Assembly (NCBI GenBank): GCA_030141605.1 | Contig: JAQGDQ010001909.1 | Span: 1 to 21,406 of the forward strand | From: Tubiluchus corallicola | Taxonomy: Eukaryota; Priapulida; Priapulimorpha; Priapulimorphida; Tubiluchidae | Length of the DNA stretch: 21,406 bases | Reading direction: 5' to 3' | Shown: in pieces, positions 8,799 to 19,251 of the stretch | Numbering within the stretch: position 1 is the stretch's first letter | Layout: every line of letters starts with the position of its first letter | Program-made: the position numbers and the translations under genes | Notes under the pieces: model-generated | Database searches by the model: none | What the model saw: the letters and a program-made list of their open reading frames with translations, nothing else | Told to the model about the DNA's origin: nothing

Positions 8799-10429
8799 AC
8801 GGCCTTCAAATATAGAATGGCATGTTTTGATTCATCATTAAAGCAAAGCCAGACCAAACGTTAAACTGTGGGTCAAATCAATCGACTCTTTAAAATATTG
8901 AAAGGAAACGTACTGTTTCTTCAAAAATGACTCACGTGAAAGAATTATTACCACACAAACGCAATTTTGTCACTAGTTCTTCGCGGTTACATGCATTTTC
9001 CATTCATTCGTTAGACGGGCACCAGCGACTGCATTTCGGAAAGGCATTGCACAAAAAATAGGCGCTGTATCTCTTAGTTCAGATGTGTTAGTTTTTGACG
9101 AACTGCACACGTTTGACAGCTCATGCGTGAGCACAGCGGTGAATTTGAAATTTGAATTTTTTTCTTAAAACTTGCCTAGCTTTAGTTCAACACACTGAAT
9201 CTCGTACAGTTGCAATGTACTTCAATTTTCGCGTTTGCAAACACGCGCAACACGCTCATGAAATATTTTTTGCTGTTGAAAATTATGTTAGTTTGTGATG
9301 TCATCAATTGTTGGGCTCGCCCGCCTTTAATTAAGTTTTTAATCTAGTATTTAATTATCAGAAACGCTTTTGCAGTATTAATTGTGTTAAAATGTATACT
9401 TTCTATCGGACTTGAAAATGGGGGGTAGTATATGAATAATCATCCTGTCTTCCTTTAAGAAATTGGCAAAGGCCAAACGAAGCCCCGAAATAATTAACCG
9501 TACAACATCTGTAACTATTAGTAACAAAGCAGTTTATTTCACTGCTGCCTAAAAATTTAGCATGCACAAAATATAACAAGAACTTTGAAAATTCGCAATG
9601 ACTGGTCTCGAAATAAGACATTGGCTTGTAGGAATCGAATCTAGATTAAAGGTCACCAATGACACAAGCCAACTTAGTGTGACTGTACCTTTAGTTTTGT
9701 TTGTCTATCCACATTATCAACTCTATTGTAAAGAAAATTTTGCTGAAGCGACCTCTTTAAACGTGCTGTAGTTTTGCGTACGTTAGGATAGTATCTCTTT
9801 TTCACTGGACATTGGTGTTGGGATTAGAGACACAAACGTTTAAAAGTAATCCTGATATATTCGTCTAGCTTCACCGCGTCCAACGTTACAGCGTGAATCA
9901 CAAGGTCACTGATGATGATCATTCTCGCGAACATTCCACGTAGTTTGATTTGTGATGCTGTAGGCTGCAGTCAAGTGTCGTTATTTTCAGGCGGCAAGGT
10001 TGTGATAGCGCGCAAATTAGCCGGGAGGAATTAACGTTAATTTCCTGGTAGCAAAGTTATTCGGTTGTTAAACCCAGCCGAGCTGCTGTGTCTTTGAGCT
10101 CTTTCTCCTAACAACTCCGTTAACTTTAATTGCACGAAAATGGGCGTAGATTGAGGATTCTTCAATGATTGCTGAAGTTAGTGCTACAGCGCGTATGTTG
10201 TCTAGTGTTTGTAGACTGGAGTGCAATTTTGCTAAAAATGTTAAGCTGCTTTGGCCGCTGAATATCAGAAGTTTTAGCGAGATAGACGTTATAGAGGAAC
10301 TGCATTAGTCTAATTATGTACTCATTGTGTGGCGCGGAGAAAATGAAGCGAGTGATCTTTCTTGCTTCGGGTTGCACTAAAATAACATTGCGTTTCGTTT
10401 CTCTCATCCGTTTTAAGCACCATTTGAGT
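8797..10429. other. Unique interval, no gene recognised
   Basis: Read on both strands without finding a domain or convincing exon. A 14 bp perfect palindrome, AATTAACGTTAATT, is at 10029-10042. Open frames at 9403-9621 and 10162-10434 (minus) have no recognisable family. Confidence 0.4.
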
Positions 10430-10668
10430 ATCATAGATTCCGCTTGCTAATTAGATAGGTGATAGCAGACATTTCTGTTGTATTCCTTTATATAAAAGTC
10501 TAGGTGAATCATGGATTCCGCTTGCTAATTAGATAGGTGATAGCAGACATTTCTGTTGTATTCCTTTATATAAAAGTCTAGGTGAATCGTAGATTCCGCT
10601 TGCTAATTAGATAGGTGATAGCAGACATTTCTGTTGTATTCCTTTATATCAATTTTAAGTCTATGTGA
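10430..10668. repeat. 78 bp tandem repeat, 3 units
   Basis: Starting points gattccgcttgctaattag are at 10436, 10514 and 10592, a step of 78 bp. Units 1 and 2 are nearly identical. Unit 3 is the same up to cctttatat at about 10650 and then diverges, with a few extra bases before a last aagtctatgtga. Confidence 0.92.
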
Positions 10669-10776
10669 AAAATACTCTGTGTTTGTTTTTCATATAAAAT
10701 ACCATCGTTTGTGTAGTAATAAGAATTGCTTGCCTGTTAACTCAATAAGAAAATCAGCACCCCAAGTTTCCAACCT

Positions 10777-11330
10777 TGCTGCAGCGTTTGGCACTAATCC
10801 TATGTTGCGTCCTAAACATCAGCGCCGCAACGTTTGGCACTAATCCCATGTTGCGTCCTAAACATCAGCGCCGCAACGTTTGGCACTAATTCCATGTTGC
10901 GTCCTAAACATCAGCGCCGCAACGTTTGGCACTAATTCCATGTTGCGTCCTAAACATCAGCGCCGGAGCGTTTGGCACTAATCCCATGTTGCGTCCTAAA
11001 CATCAGCGCCGCAGCGTTTGGCACTAATCCCATGTTGCGTCCTAAACATCAGCGCCGCAGCATATGACACTAATCCTATGTTGCGTCCTAAACATCAGCG
11101 CCTCAGCATTTGGCACTAATCCTATGTTGCATCCTAAACATCAGTGCCGCAGCATTTGGCACTAATCCTATGTTGCGTCCTAAACATTAGCGCTGCAGCA
11201 TTTGGCACTAATCCCATGTTGCGTCCTAAACATCAGCGCCACAACATTTGGCACTAATCCTATGTTGCATCCTAAACATCAGCGCCGCAGCATTTGGCAC
11301 TAATCCTATGTTGTGTCCTAAACATCAGCG
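10777..11330. repeat. 46 bp minisatellite, about 12 units
   Basis: The unit runs catcagcgccgcaacgtttg, gcactaatcc, catgttgcgtcctaaa. The catcag start falls at 10817 and every 46 bp to 11323 without indels (the last start is truncated, the first unit partial from 10777). Left-hand units carry cgtttgg and right-hand units catttgg, with the switch at the unit starting 11047. Confidence 0.95.
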
Positions 11331-12141
11331 ACATTTTATCAGATACCTGCATCGATTCGGGCAAGTAACAGTAAAATGGTTGTATAAAAGACTAAAGTAT
11401 TTCGTTACCATTTACCAGCAGTTTAGAAAGTCATTTGATCTCCATCAGCAGGTCTGTCGTTTCTCATAAATTTCTGCTACAGATACAGTTTCCTGTTTCA
11501 ATTTTCTTTCTTCTGTCTACCTTCTAAATGAAGAAACTGGATACTATAAATTACGTGAGCCTATGGCGTTCACAGAAATGCACATTTTGTGTTGTCGATG
11601 TGGGCAAGGAAATGGGGGGGGGGAGCTGTTACTGAATTAAAGTTTGCCCATAATTATTAAGCCTGTTAGCTTTTACAATCAAAGAATCAAACAACACAAT
11701 CATTAACAAATCACGAGGAATTATATTATAACATCTGTACTATCAGCTACAATCACTGAATCAAATAACATAATTATTATCAATACTAAAATACCACTAT
11801 ACTAAAACACAGCAGAACAATTAGCCTGGCTAGCCCACACGTCTAAATGTTCAAGGTAGACCTGTCTTACACAGCTTAAATACAGAAAACTAAAACACTA
11901 TTAATGTAAAAGGTCATTCAGAAGCAAATAAGTACAGTAAGATTAGAGGGAAATTTAAGCTATTTCAATGTTATAACAAGCCTAAAAAAGGAGGGAATGA
12001 GATGAAAAAATTATGAAAGAGAGATGAGCAAGAAGACAAACAATGTAATATTCACAAGTCAAGTTAATCAAACGCGAACTTTGCGACAGTCGACTCCCGG
12101 TAACTTGTAACACAGCATTGTTGCTACAGTATTAATACAGA
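11331..12141. other. Unique AT-rich interval
   Basis: No gene recognised. Ten-G tract at 11614-11623. The region 11640-12060 is A-rich on the plus strand. Confidence 0.4.
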
Positions 12142-12147
12142 TTTATT
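12142..12147 (-). terminator. Possible polyadenylation signal for the 12.2 kb minus-strand unit
   Basis: AATAAA on the minus strand (tttatt here), about 66 nt past the stop at 12213-12215. AT-rich context makes chance matches likely. Confidence 0.25.
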
Positions 12148-12192
12148 TATAACTTTCTTTGTATCATCAAGACCTGCGCATTACGTCTTTCT

Positions 12193-12209
12193 CCATCAGT
12201 TTCACTGAT
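12193..12209 (-). other. Small perfect hairpin just downstream of the 12.2 kb stop codon
   Basis: CATCAGT and ACTGATG pair perfectly around a 3 nt loop, beginning 4 nt after the TAA on the minus strand. It may be chance, or a structure in a 3' UTR. Confidence 0.35.
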
Positions 12210-12212
12210 GCA

Positions 12213-12417
12213 TTAGTTGAGACTGTAATCTTTGGGCAAAAATCCCACGTGTTCTCTAGTTTCATCGTTCATGATGTATCGAATACCTGAAATGTTAGAC
12301 AATGGGATGGAGAAGTCAATTTCTCTGCGAACATGCTTTTCTTGTCTAAAAGAAAGAGCAATAACGTGCTGATTCTTCTTACCTCTCAAGATCCCATTGA
12401 AAAATCGCAGTTTTCAT
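12213..12417 (-). CDS. Possible small two-exon coding unit, product unknown
   Basis: The clearest protein-like reading outside repeats. On the minus strand the segment 12345-12213 reads as an open exon containing REIDFSIPLSNISGIRYIMN and ending ...PKDYSLN at a TAA (12213-12215). It is preceded by a strong splice acceptor, a pyrimidine stretch ctctttcttttag. A donor, gag|ag|gtaagaag, lies only 37 nt further upstream, and splicing it (intron 12346-12382) keeps frame with an ATG at 12415-12417, giving about 56 residues. An in-frame TAG precedes that ATG by two codons. A 37 nt intron is unusually short for an animal, so the second exon may instead belong to a larger gene whose upstream exon I have not found. 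A faint likeness to a GRAM-type strand pattern is not enough to name it. A hairpin sits just after the stop. Confidence 0.3.
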
Positions 12418-12741
12418 TATCTAGTTCACCTGCTCCCAGGGATAATTGCTGAATAAATCCACTATTCAACTGGTCACAACGTGTATTTCGAGACGTGAAG
12501 AGAAAATTAATTTGGCAAAGTGGTAAAACGACGTGTACGTGTTCACTCAAAGTTCTTCACCTTTGTGTTCACCACCTGAACTGTAATTGTTACTGACATT
12601 AAGACTATTGATAGACGAGGTCGTACAACATGTAACTCTACTGTCTTACTTGGAACGATAATTCATACAAAAATGGAATATTAGCGATAAAAATAATGCC
12701 TTTTTCGTAATTGCTTTAATGCGCTTAGTATTTGTGAAATA

Positions 12742-12861
12742 GACTACGGCCAAATCACGTTGAAAACACCGGTTCTCGTCTGATCACCGAAGTTAAGCAA
12801 CGTGGAGCCTGGTTAGTACTTGGATGGGTGACCCCCTAGGAATACTAGGTGCTGTAGGCTT
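12742..12861 (+). rRNA. 5S rRNA-like sequence (head of a SINE)
   Basis: About 120 bp aligns to animal 5S rRNA from the 5' ctacggcc to the 3' gctgtaggctt. The internal RNA polymerase III promoter is intact: box A agttaagcaacg at 12791 and box C tggatgggtgacc at 12821-12833, with the usual 30 bp offset. Differences from typical 5S (for example ccaaatc for ccatacc, gtggagcc for gtcgggcc, and accccc for accgcc) and the absence of a T-run terminator after position 120 argue against a functional gene. The sequence runs straight into a non-5S body that is shared with the 20.6 kb copy, so this is the promoter head of a SINE. Confidence 0.8.
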
Positions 12862-13285
12862 GCGGGATGCCCACACTGTATCTCGACACTAGGCGGAGGA
12901 GCTGCACAAAAGCAGCCAACGGCTAGACGGCAGAGGAGGTCAAGTGACCCAAGGGCCATGTGTAGAGGAGTAAACCTTCCAAATCAGGAGTGGAGCCCCG
13001 AAGGCGGACCAGTGCAGCATGCTCACTGACTCCGGCAGCCAACCTGGTGCCAAACGTATCGCTCCGCTTTCCTTTGAACTACACCAGTGAGGAAGAGCGA
13101 GGGTTCCTGTTGTCTGGGCAACTCAGGATCTCCATATACCTTGCCCAGGCAGTGCGCCCGGGGAGACGTTCAAAGATCGGACTGCTGAGCCACAGTTGAT
13201 GCTGCAGTTCCATCAATGTGATCAATAGCTGACTCTCTTGGTGCGCACTCCATTGTCTTCCGAGACAGAAGGATGCCAACGAACC
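12742..13285 (+). mobile_element. 5S rRNA-derived SINE, copy 1
   Basis: Layout: 5S head (12742-12861); an adjoining block gatgcccacactgtatctcg, then aggcggaggagctgc (12862-12927); a segment absent from copy 2 (12928-13001); a highly conserved core from aaggcggaccag through ggcaactcaggatctccata to gcccaggc (13002-13150); a 51 bp segment absent from copy 2 and bounded by gact (13184-13234); then a shared 3' block ending cgagacagaaggatgccaac. SINEs with 5S heads (SINE3 class) are transcribed from the internal 5S promoter and moved by a partner LINE. This copy lacks the AAC-rich tail seen in copy 2 and ends near 13285. The family name is unknown to me. Confidence 0.75.
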
Positions 13286-14878
13286 ATTTGTGAAATGTCC
13301 CGTCTACAGTTACTGTAGCTATTTTTTCTTCTCAAACGCAGAAAAAAACTGTCAACTAACTGTCGCTCTGAGTCACAATTTTCTCTTTCCTTCATATCAG
13401 GAGAAGATTTTGTGTTCTTTCCAAACTCTTCCGCCACGATGTGAGACCTGCTTTCTCATAGTTGGCATAATGCAATAATATGCATTATGCAGAGACAAAG
13501 ATATTTTACATTTAGGCTAATGGCAATTACGTACATTTTGTGTGTCAAGTAAATGTACATGTTTGAAACAACCTCCATTTATCGTTTATAATTTACTGTG
13601 CTGATAATTTATTCTTATACAACGCTATTGCTGATATATCTGAAAATAAAACCCCGAAAGTAACACTTATAAAAATACAGAAGATGGATGTGGTAAGGGG
13701 GCAGCTAATGGTCTATGGGGGCTTTCAGGGGGTACACCCAGTCAGTTTCTATGCTAAAAAGGCACTGCACTAAAAACCCTAAGTTCTACAAAAGAACACA
13801 AGAGTAGTATATAGACTACATGGGAAGGTTTACTGCGGAGTTGTAAGCATCCCCATGCTTGCATTCTTGTTTCAGAATAGCCGCCAGCTTTCATGTTTTT
13901 GCCGCTTTCTCATAAATGTTGAAATTGCAGGATATCGTGATGGAAACACGCGGTGTTGCACGCGTGACGGGCTTCCTACAGGGTTGTAAACTTTGCTGAT
14001 TACCTTTTACTGTCCTCTAACTTTTGCTGTAAGGTGCGAGATATCTGAACGATGTTTTAGCTGAATTCCCCAGAGCATATCACTGCCGTTCAGAAACAAC
14101 GCGGCACAAACTAAAAACAACGAAACCATTTTTTTTGCTGTCGTGAATTACCGCTTCTCGTTAATCGTTTCTTTGGCTGATGTTGACTTTCGAAGATGAT
14201 GAGGATACTATTAATAAATGGCGCCACTGCTTCTGCTTTCACAAAGATTGCGTCGTATCGTGGTAACATGGGAAACGTAGGACGAGACTGAATGAAAGGC
14301 GTTTGATCGACTATATATGTTTGGGCTTTACGGTGACAAACAAAGTCATCATTTTGCTCAGCATAACTGTTTATTGTTTGTGTACCATTGTTCACGTCAC
14401 ATGCCCCTTAGTCATTTACTTCATCATATCTGACACTGTGACGCCATTACCCAAAATATTACATTTTATCTAAAACAAGATATATAAATTTCTTTAATAA
14501 ACTAATTCATTTCTTACCAAAACATCGATTACGATTAAGTGAAATTAATGAGAGACTTACAGTAAATAAAATAAATGACTAAATAAATAAAATTTACGTA
14601 CATCGTTGGCATTAAATCGTGAGTTCACAGAAACACGTCATCACATGAACACCTTGAAACTTAAATGACCGGAAATTCACTAGGATGCAAATATTGAGGC
14701 CAGGTGTCGCCACTTGTAACTGTATGGCTATATTAAATTTAACAAACAAAAATCCTTGACAATATATTTACAAGATGAAATATATACACACAGGAAAAAA
14801 GGGAAAAATTATGCAAAAATAACATTTCACAAATCAAAATCCACAAACCGGACTTGAAATCTCTGGATTTGCTCCTGT
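13286..14878. other. Unique interval, no gene recognised
   Basis: Contains a perfect hairpin with 10 bp arms (GCATAATGCA / TGCATTATGC, 6 nt loop) at 13465-13490. Open frames at 13290-13478 and 14111-14395 (minus) show no recognisable domain. Confidence 0.4.
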
Positions 14879-15097
14879 CTACCACATGGAATCGCTCATT
14901 GTCGTAAACGTATATCCTGTCTCACTGTTAATCCGATGCCAAATTGTATTGAAAACAACCAAGTCGTTTGAGGTGTCCCCACAACCACTGTAGATGGCAG
15001 CTTGTGGTACCGATTTCGTCATCCATCTGAGGGAGAAGAAAGCTGCGTTGAAACACTTGACGTATGTCTTGGTGCTTGGCTGTAATTTACATTTCAT
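14879..15097 (-). pseudogene. Possible partial C1q-like domain exon
   Basis: On the minus strand the open frame (72 codons, ATG at 15095-15097, stop TAG at 14879-14881) contains NAAFFSLRWMTKSVPQ and, after a short gap, DLVVFNTIWHRINSETGY. This recalls the first strands of a C1q/TNF-like domain: an aromatic-rich A-F-S start, a hydrophobic V-x-F-N/D core strand and a Y-x-x-x-T-G-x-F-T turn. C1q domains are about 130 residues. Here the C-terminal half (the F-x-x-P-x-x-G-x-Y motif) is absent and the frame stops soon after the expected turn. A good acceptor-like tract (tttcttctccctcag) lies within the frame. It could be a broken exon of a C1q-domain protein, a large family in molluscs, or a chance reading. 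Confidence 0.33.
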
Positions 15098-15490
15098 GGG
15101 CTTCTAGAGTAAACACAAAAATGCGAAGACGTATTGTATAAAATTCCGTTTTCCGCGAAATTTTCTGCGTTGACCTACCTCAGTAGAATTTGCATATGGT
15201 ACATTATACAGTTTTGCCGAAGAGCTGCTGTCCTAACAGCTAGGCTAATGAAATGATGCGGTCTGGCTGGCTGTACAATCAGTGATGCAATTCAATTTGC
15301 CATTCTGTATCTCAAGGTTAGTGCAAACAAGCCTGGCGGCTTCAGCAAATTTTGCAAAATGCACTGAATTGTCACAAGTTTATTTGTCATTGTCAAAAAT
15401 TCTTGAGAAAAATGCCACTAACTCTTTACGCTGACTTTCTCCAATAAAATTTGTTTAGATTACTGAGAATAAAAGTGTACATTATTTATT

Positions 15491-16582
15491 AAATAGTTCT
15501 GTCTTGTACTACCATTACCAGTACAAACTTACGTGATACCTCAAATAGTTCTATCTTGTACTACCACTACCAGTACAAACTTACGTGATGCCTGAAATAG
15601 TTCTATCTTGTACTACCATTACCAGTACAAACTTACGTGATGCCTCAAATAGTTCTATCTTGTACTACCACTGCCAGTACAAACTTACGTGATACCTGAA
15701 ATAGTTCTATCTTGTACTACCATTACCAGTACAAACTTACGTGATACCCGAAATAGTTCTATCTTGTACTACCATTACCAGTACAAACTTACGTGATACC
15801 TGAAATAGTTCTATCTTGTACTACCATTACCAGTACAAACTTACGTGATACCTGAAATAGTTCTATCTTGTACTACCATTACCAGTACAAACTTACGTGA
15901 TACCTCAAATAGTTCTATCTTGTACTACCACTACCAGTAGAAACTTACGTGATACCTGAAATAGTTCTATCTTGTACTACCATTACCAGTGCAAACATAC
16001 GTGATACCTGAAATAGTTCTATCTTGTACTACCATTACCAGTACAAACTTACGTGATACCTGAAATAGTTCTATCTTGTACTACCATTACCAGTACAAAC
16101 TTACGTGATACCTGAAATAGTTCTATCTTGTACTACCATTACCAGTGCAAACATACGTGATACCTGAAATAGTTCTATCTTATACTACCATTACCAGTAC
16201 AAACTTACGTGATACCCGAAATAGTTCTATCTTGTACTACCATTACCAGTGCAAACATACGTGATACCTGAAATAGTTCTGCCTTGTACTACCACTACCA
16301 GTACAAACTTACATGATACCTGAAATAGTTCTATCTTGTACTACCATTACCAGTACAAACTTACGTGATACCTGAAATAGTTCTATCTTGTACTACCATT
16401 ACCAGTACAAACTTACGTGATACCTGAAATAGTTCTATCTTGTACTACCATTACCAGTGCAAACATACGTGATACCTGAAATAGTTCTATCTTGTACTAC
16501 CATTACCAGTACAAACTTACGTGATACCTGAAATAGTTCTATCTTGTACTACCATTACCAGTACAAACTTACGTGATACCTG
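15491..16582. repeat. 52 bp minisatellite, 21 units
   Basis: Units begin aaatagttctatcttgtact at 15491 and repeat every 52 bp to the boundary at 16583, exactly 21 periods with no indel. Each unit holds an inverted repeat, TTGTACT and AGTACAA, around a 9 nt loop (accattacc). Four units (starting 15959, 16115, 16219, 16427) carry the linked pair gtgcaaacat in place of gtacaaactt. Other variants include actacca for attacca. Confidence 0.97.
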
Positions 16583-16598
16583 AAATAACACCTATGAT

Positions 16599-16669
16599 CA
16601 GTGGCGGCTCGTAGCTAAAATTAGTGGGGGTGCTGCAGTACCACAGTGCCTATACACGAGCGGCCACTG
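16599..16669. mobile_element. 71 bp MITE with hAT-like terminal inverted repeats
   Basis: The ends are cagtggcggctcgtag and acacgagcggccactg. The right end reversed reads cagtggccgctcgtgt, matching the left at 13 of the first 14 positions. CAGTGGCGGCT-type termini followed by ttagtgggggtgct are typical of hAT elements. Flanks cctatgat and cctatatg share cctat, a possible decayed 8 bp target-site duplication. It lies 16 bp after the 52 bp array. Confidence 0.55.
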
Positions 16670-16810
16670 CCTATATGAAGAGTATTAATAGGTATTAACG
16701 TCCAAATGGGAATCTAAGTGAATCTTACTCGAGATAGCTCTAGCCGTCATGTTGGTATGGACAGAATTATGAACATTTGCACAATGAGTTGCTATCGAAC
16801 AAGAAATACC

Positions 16811-16873
16811 AAGCCAATCGTAATCGATAAATGATCAACCATAAGCCATCGTAATCGATTATTGATCAACCAT
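16811..16873. repeat. 31-32 bp direct duplication
   Basis: Two adjacent copies, aagccaatcgtaatcgata... and aagccatcgtaatcgatta..., both ending tgatcaaccat. They differ by one indel and two substitutions. Confidence 0.85.
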
Positions 16874-17069
16874 AAGATGTCAGAGTGCTAGAAGTTGAGC
16901 ACATTCTCAAGTCAAACCGTAACCTTATTGCTGCAACAATCAATTCACGTTCAGTAATCAATCAGAAATTAGTAAGTCGTTAAATCCCGTAAAGAAAAAA
17001 CTGCTTATGCAGAACCACTGCCATGATTGATAAAAAGCTCTAAGTTTTTTCATTCTGTGGATTTTAAAT

Positions 17070-17490
17070 AAGGTTGTTGTCCAATGGGCCTATATTGGCT
17101 ACCTTATTAATAACTTCATACAATTCGGTTTTATATATTTTCATTGCAAAATTGATGGACGTAGTTGTTTTTTAAAGGCAATTTATGAAATGTAAAGCAT
17201 GTTTCTGTTAATTGTGTCATGTTAAATGTATGTATAGTGTAAAATATGTCATGTGAAATTTAATGTATTTTTGTAATATTGTTTTGTAAAAATATTTTAA
17301 TATTGTGTTTGTAAACATGTTCATTTATTGTATATAATTAGGCCTTAGTTTTGCACTTTAGTTTTTTTTAGTCTGCACTGGACGCATTTGTCTTGAACAG
17401 TGTTGTTATTTTAACATTACGCTGAGGATTACTCAATTTTATTATAATGAGTGAGCCATTTTAATGACAAATAAAGAATTAATATATGTA
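17070..17490 (+). mobile_element. LINE 3' UTR and tail, plus orientation
   Basis: From about 17180 to the AATAAA at 17470-17475 this matches the reverse complement of 8331-8629. The upstream part (aggttgttgtccaatggg, then cctatattggctacc) looks like more of the same 3' UTR, but its start is approximate. No ORF2 remains, so this is a severely 5'-truncated insertion. The tail is aataaagaattaatatatgt with no long poly-A. Confidence 0.78.
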
Positions 17491-17497
17491 TAATATA

Positions 17498-19251
17498 AGG
17501 CTTAAGAGAATGCTAGCAGTGCTATGATGATGTGTTTTATCGGTTAGTCGCGTCTGTGGTTTGGTGCATATACATGCGATTGGCTGTTTCTGATTAAACC
17601 TAACAGAACACGTGGCAGAAGCTGTGCATTATAGTAATTGTTTGCTTTACTTATTCATCTCTCTGTTTGAGGAACCTTCGCTCGTGGCTGTTGGCTTTTG
17701 TTAGAATGTTACGCGTTAAAAATCGCCCTAGATTTGTCCGTGCGTGAATTGCTTCTGTCCATTGTCCGCTGGTTCTAGTGTTGCGTGCGTGGACGTTACA
17801 TTCATGAATCAATGAAAACGCATATGACCTGAATTCCAGGGCGGTTCGTATTGTCGATGGCTTCTCTCTTTGTCCTGTGCCCTCTTTGTATCTACCACTA
17901 ACGCAATCCTTTTAGTTTTCTGTTTTTATTGTCGAATTACTACTAATGGACACTGATTTTGAAAGAGCTTAGTGTAATGTTAATTGCTTATTATGGGAAT
18001 ATTATTGCCCGGCTGTGAATACTTTGAAGAGGTCTTTTCACTCGGTATTCTCTTGTTAGCGCAGCAATGAAAAGCTTCTGCGATGACAGATCGTCACGCG
18101 TCCCAGTGACATGGACAGATAGTATTCATTTGTCATATGTAGATAATCTGATAGACTCTGTGACAATTTACCATGAACCGATTTCGCAGTTTTTGTTATC
18201 TGCAGTTGTGCATTGAAGACTCGGAATTTTTCCATGACGAGCGCCTCCTGGTGTAAGGAGAGACGAGTGTATCAATTCACAAAGTACCCAATCAATCAAT
18301 GAATCTGATGAATCGACGGTGCTGTCGTGAAAGCACGCTCTTCATCTCCACAGAAAACTCGAATGTTTTGTCTATTTCGCTTCATAGATTCTGTTTCCTT
18401 CGAGGCATTCGAGTTGAAAAAAATTATACGGTCACGTAATAAGGTTGTTTTTGCCTTACACAAGCTGTTTTACATTGTAAAATGAGACCTTTATATTATT
18501 TCCCGTATGACATGACATCGGCTTTTCAGCAAATTGTATGCCTGCTTTGCACTTAAATGTGTAATACCCGTGAAATACTTATTCTTGTACGAAAAAAACA
18601 CTATGTTGTACAATAAATTGATGTTCATTATCATTTCGTGATTTCTTTAGACCCGAAATAGTTTTGATTTTCTACGATACGAAATTTTACCCGTGACTAC
18701 CATTTTTTATCATTTGCAGTAAATTTTATGATTTCAGTTAAAACTGAAACTTTAACACTTGCCATTTTTAGTGGTTCACAATCACGTGAAACGTTGGTAT
18801 TTGCCTTTCAAACATTATCCAGTTTTTCTAACAAAAATTATTAGGTTGCAATAATAGTAAATTATATCCGTCCCTGTATGGTTCTAGTCCTCCGACTTCT
18901 CAGAATCGCAGGTCACTTTTCTCCTCTCCTCAAACTAAAATTCTTTTTTATTATAGTTATGAAAAGAGGAATCCGTATTTCAAAGAATCTTATTTGACGT
19001 AAAACTTCAACGTATTGTTGGGAAACAGAAAAAATGCTTTATTCAGTATCGTAGAATAAGAATAACGAATTCCTTGTAACACAAAACATCCATTTCAGTT
19101 CTAACGCCCACTCTGCCCTGCGTGCAGAAAAATGACCTTATGTATAAATGCAAAACTATATTGTGCATTTGGTAAAATTAAATTTAACACATTGTACGTT
19201 CTTTTCCATTTGTCCTCTGACTTTCTTCCCAATTGCTGAGAATCACTCTTT
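17498..19251. other. Unique interval, no gene recognised
   Basis: Read on both strands without a convincing exon, tRNA or repeat. The sequence is AT-rich with scattered short open frames only. Confidence 0.4.

Noticed and set aside
8651-8857. Tyrosine-rich open frame on the minus strand
   Set aside because: It is only the reading of the (AAT)n microsatellite.
10162-10434. 90-codon minus-strand open frame beginning with ATG
   Set aside because: No domain recognised, no splice context, and no second line of evidence. The frame length is not exceptional for chance.
12742-12861. Functional 5S rRNA gene
   Set aside because: No terminator after the 5S end, several substitutions, and a shared SINE body immediately downstream.
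13465-13490. Hairpin with 10 bp arms as a regulatory element or terminator
   Set aside because: An isolated AT-rich palindrome with no gene nearby. Recorded only as structure.
14111-14395. 94-codon minus-strand open frame
   Set aside because: No recognisable motif or splice signals. Treated as a chance frame.
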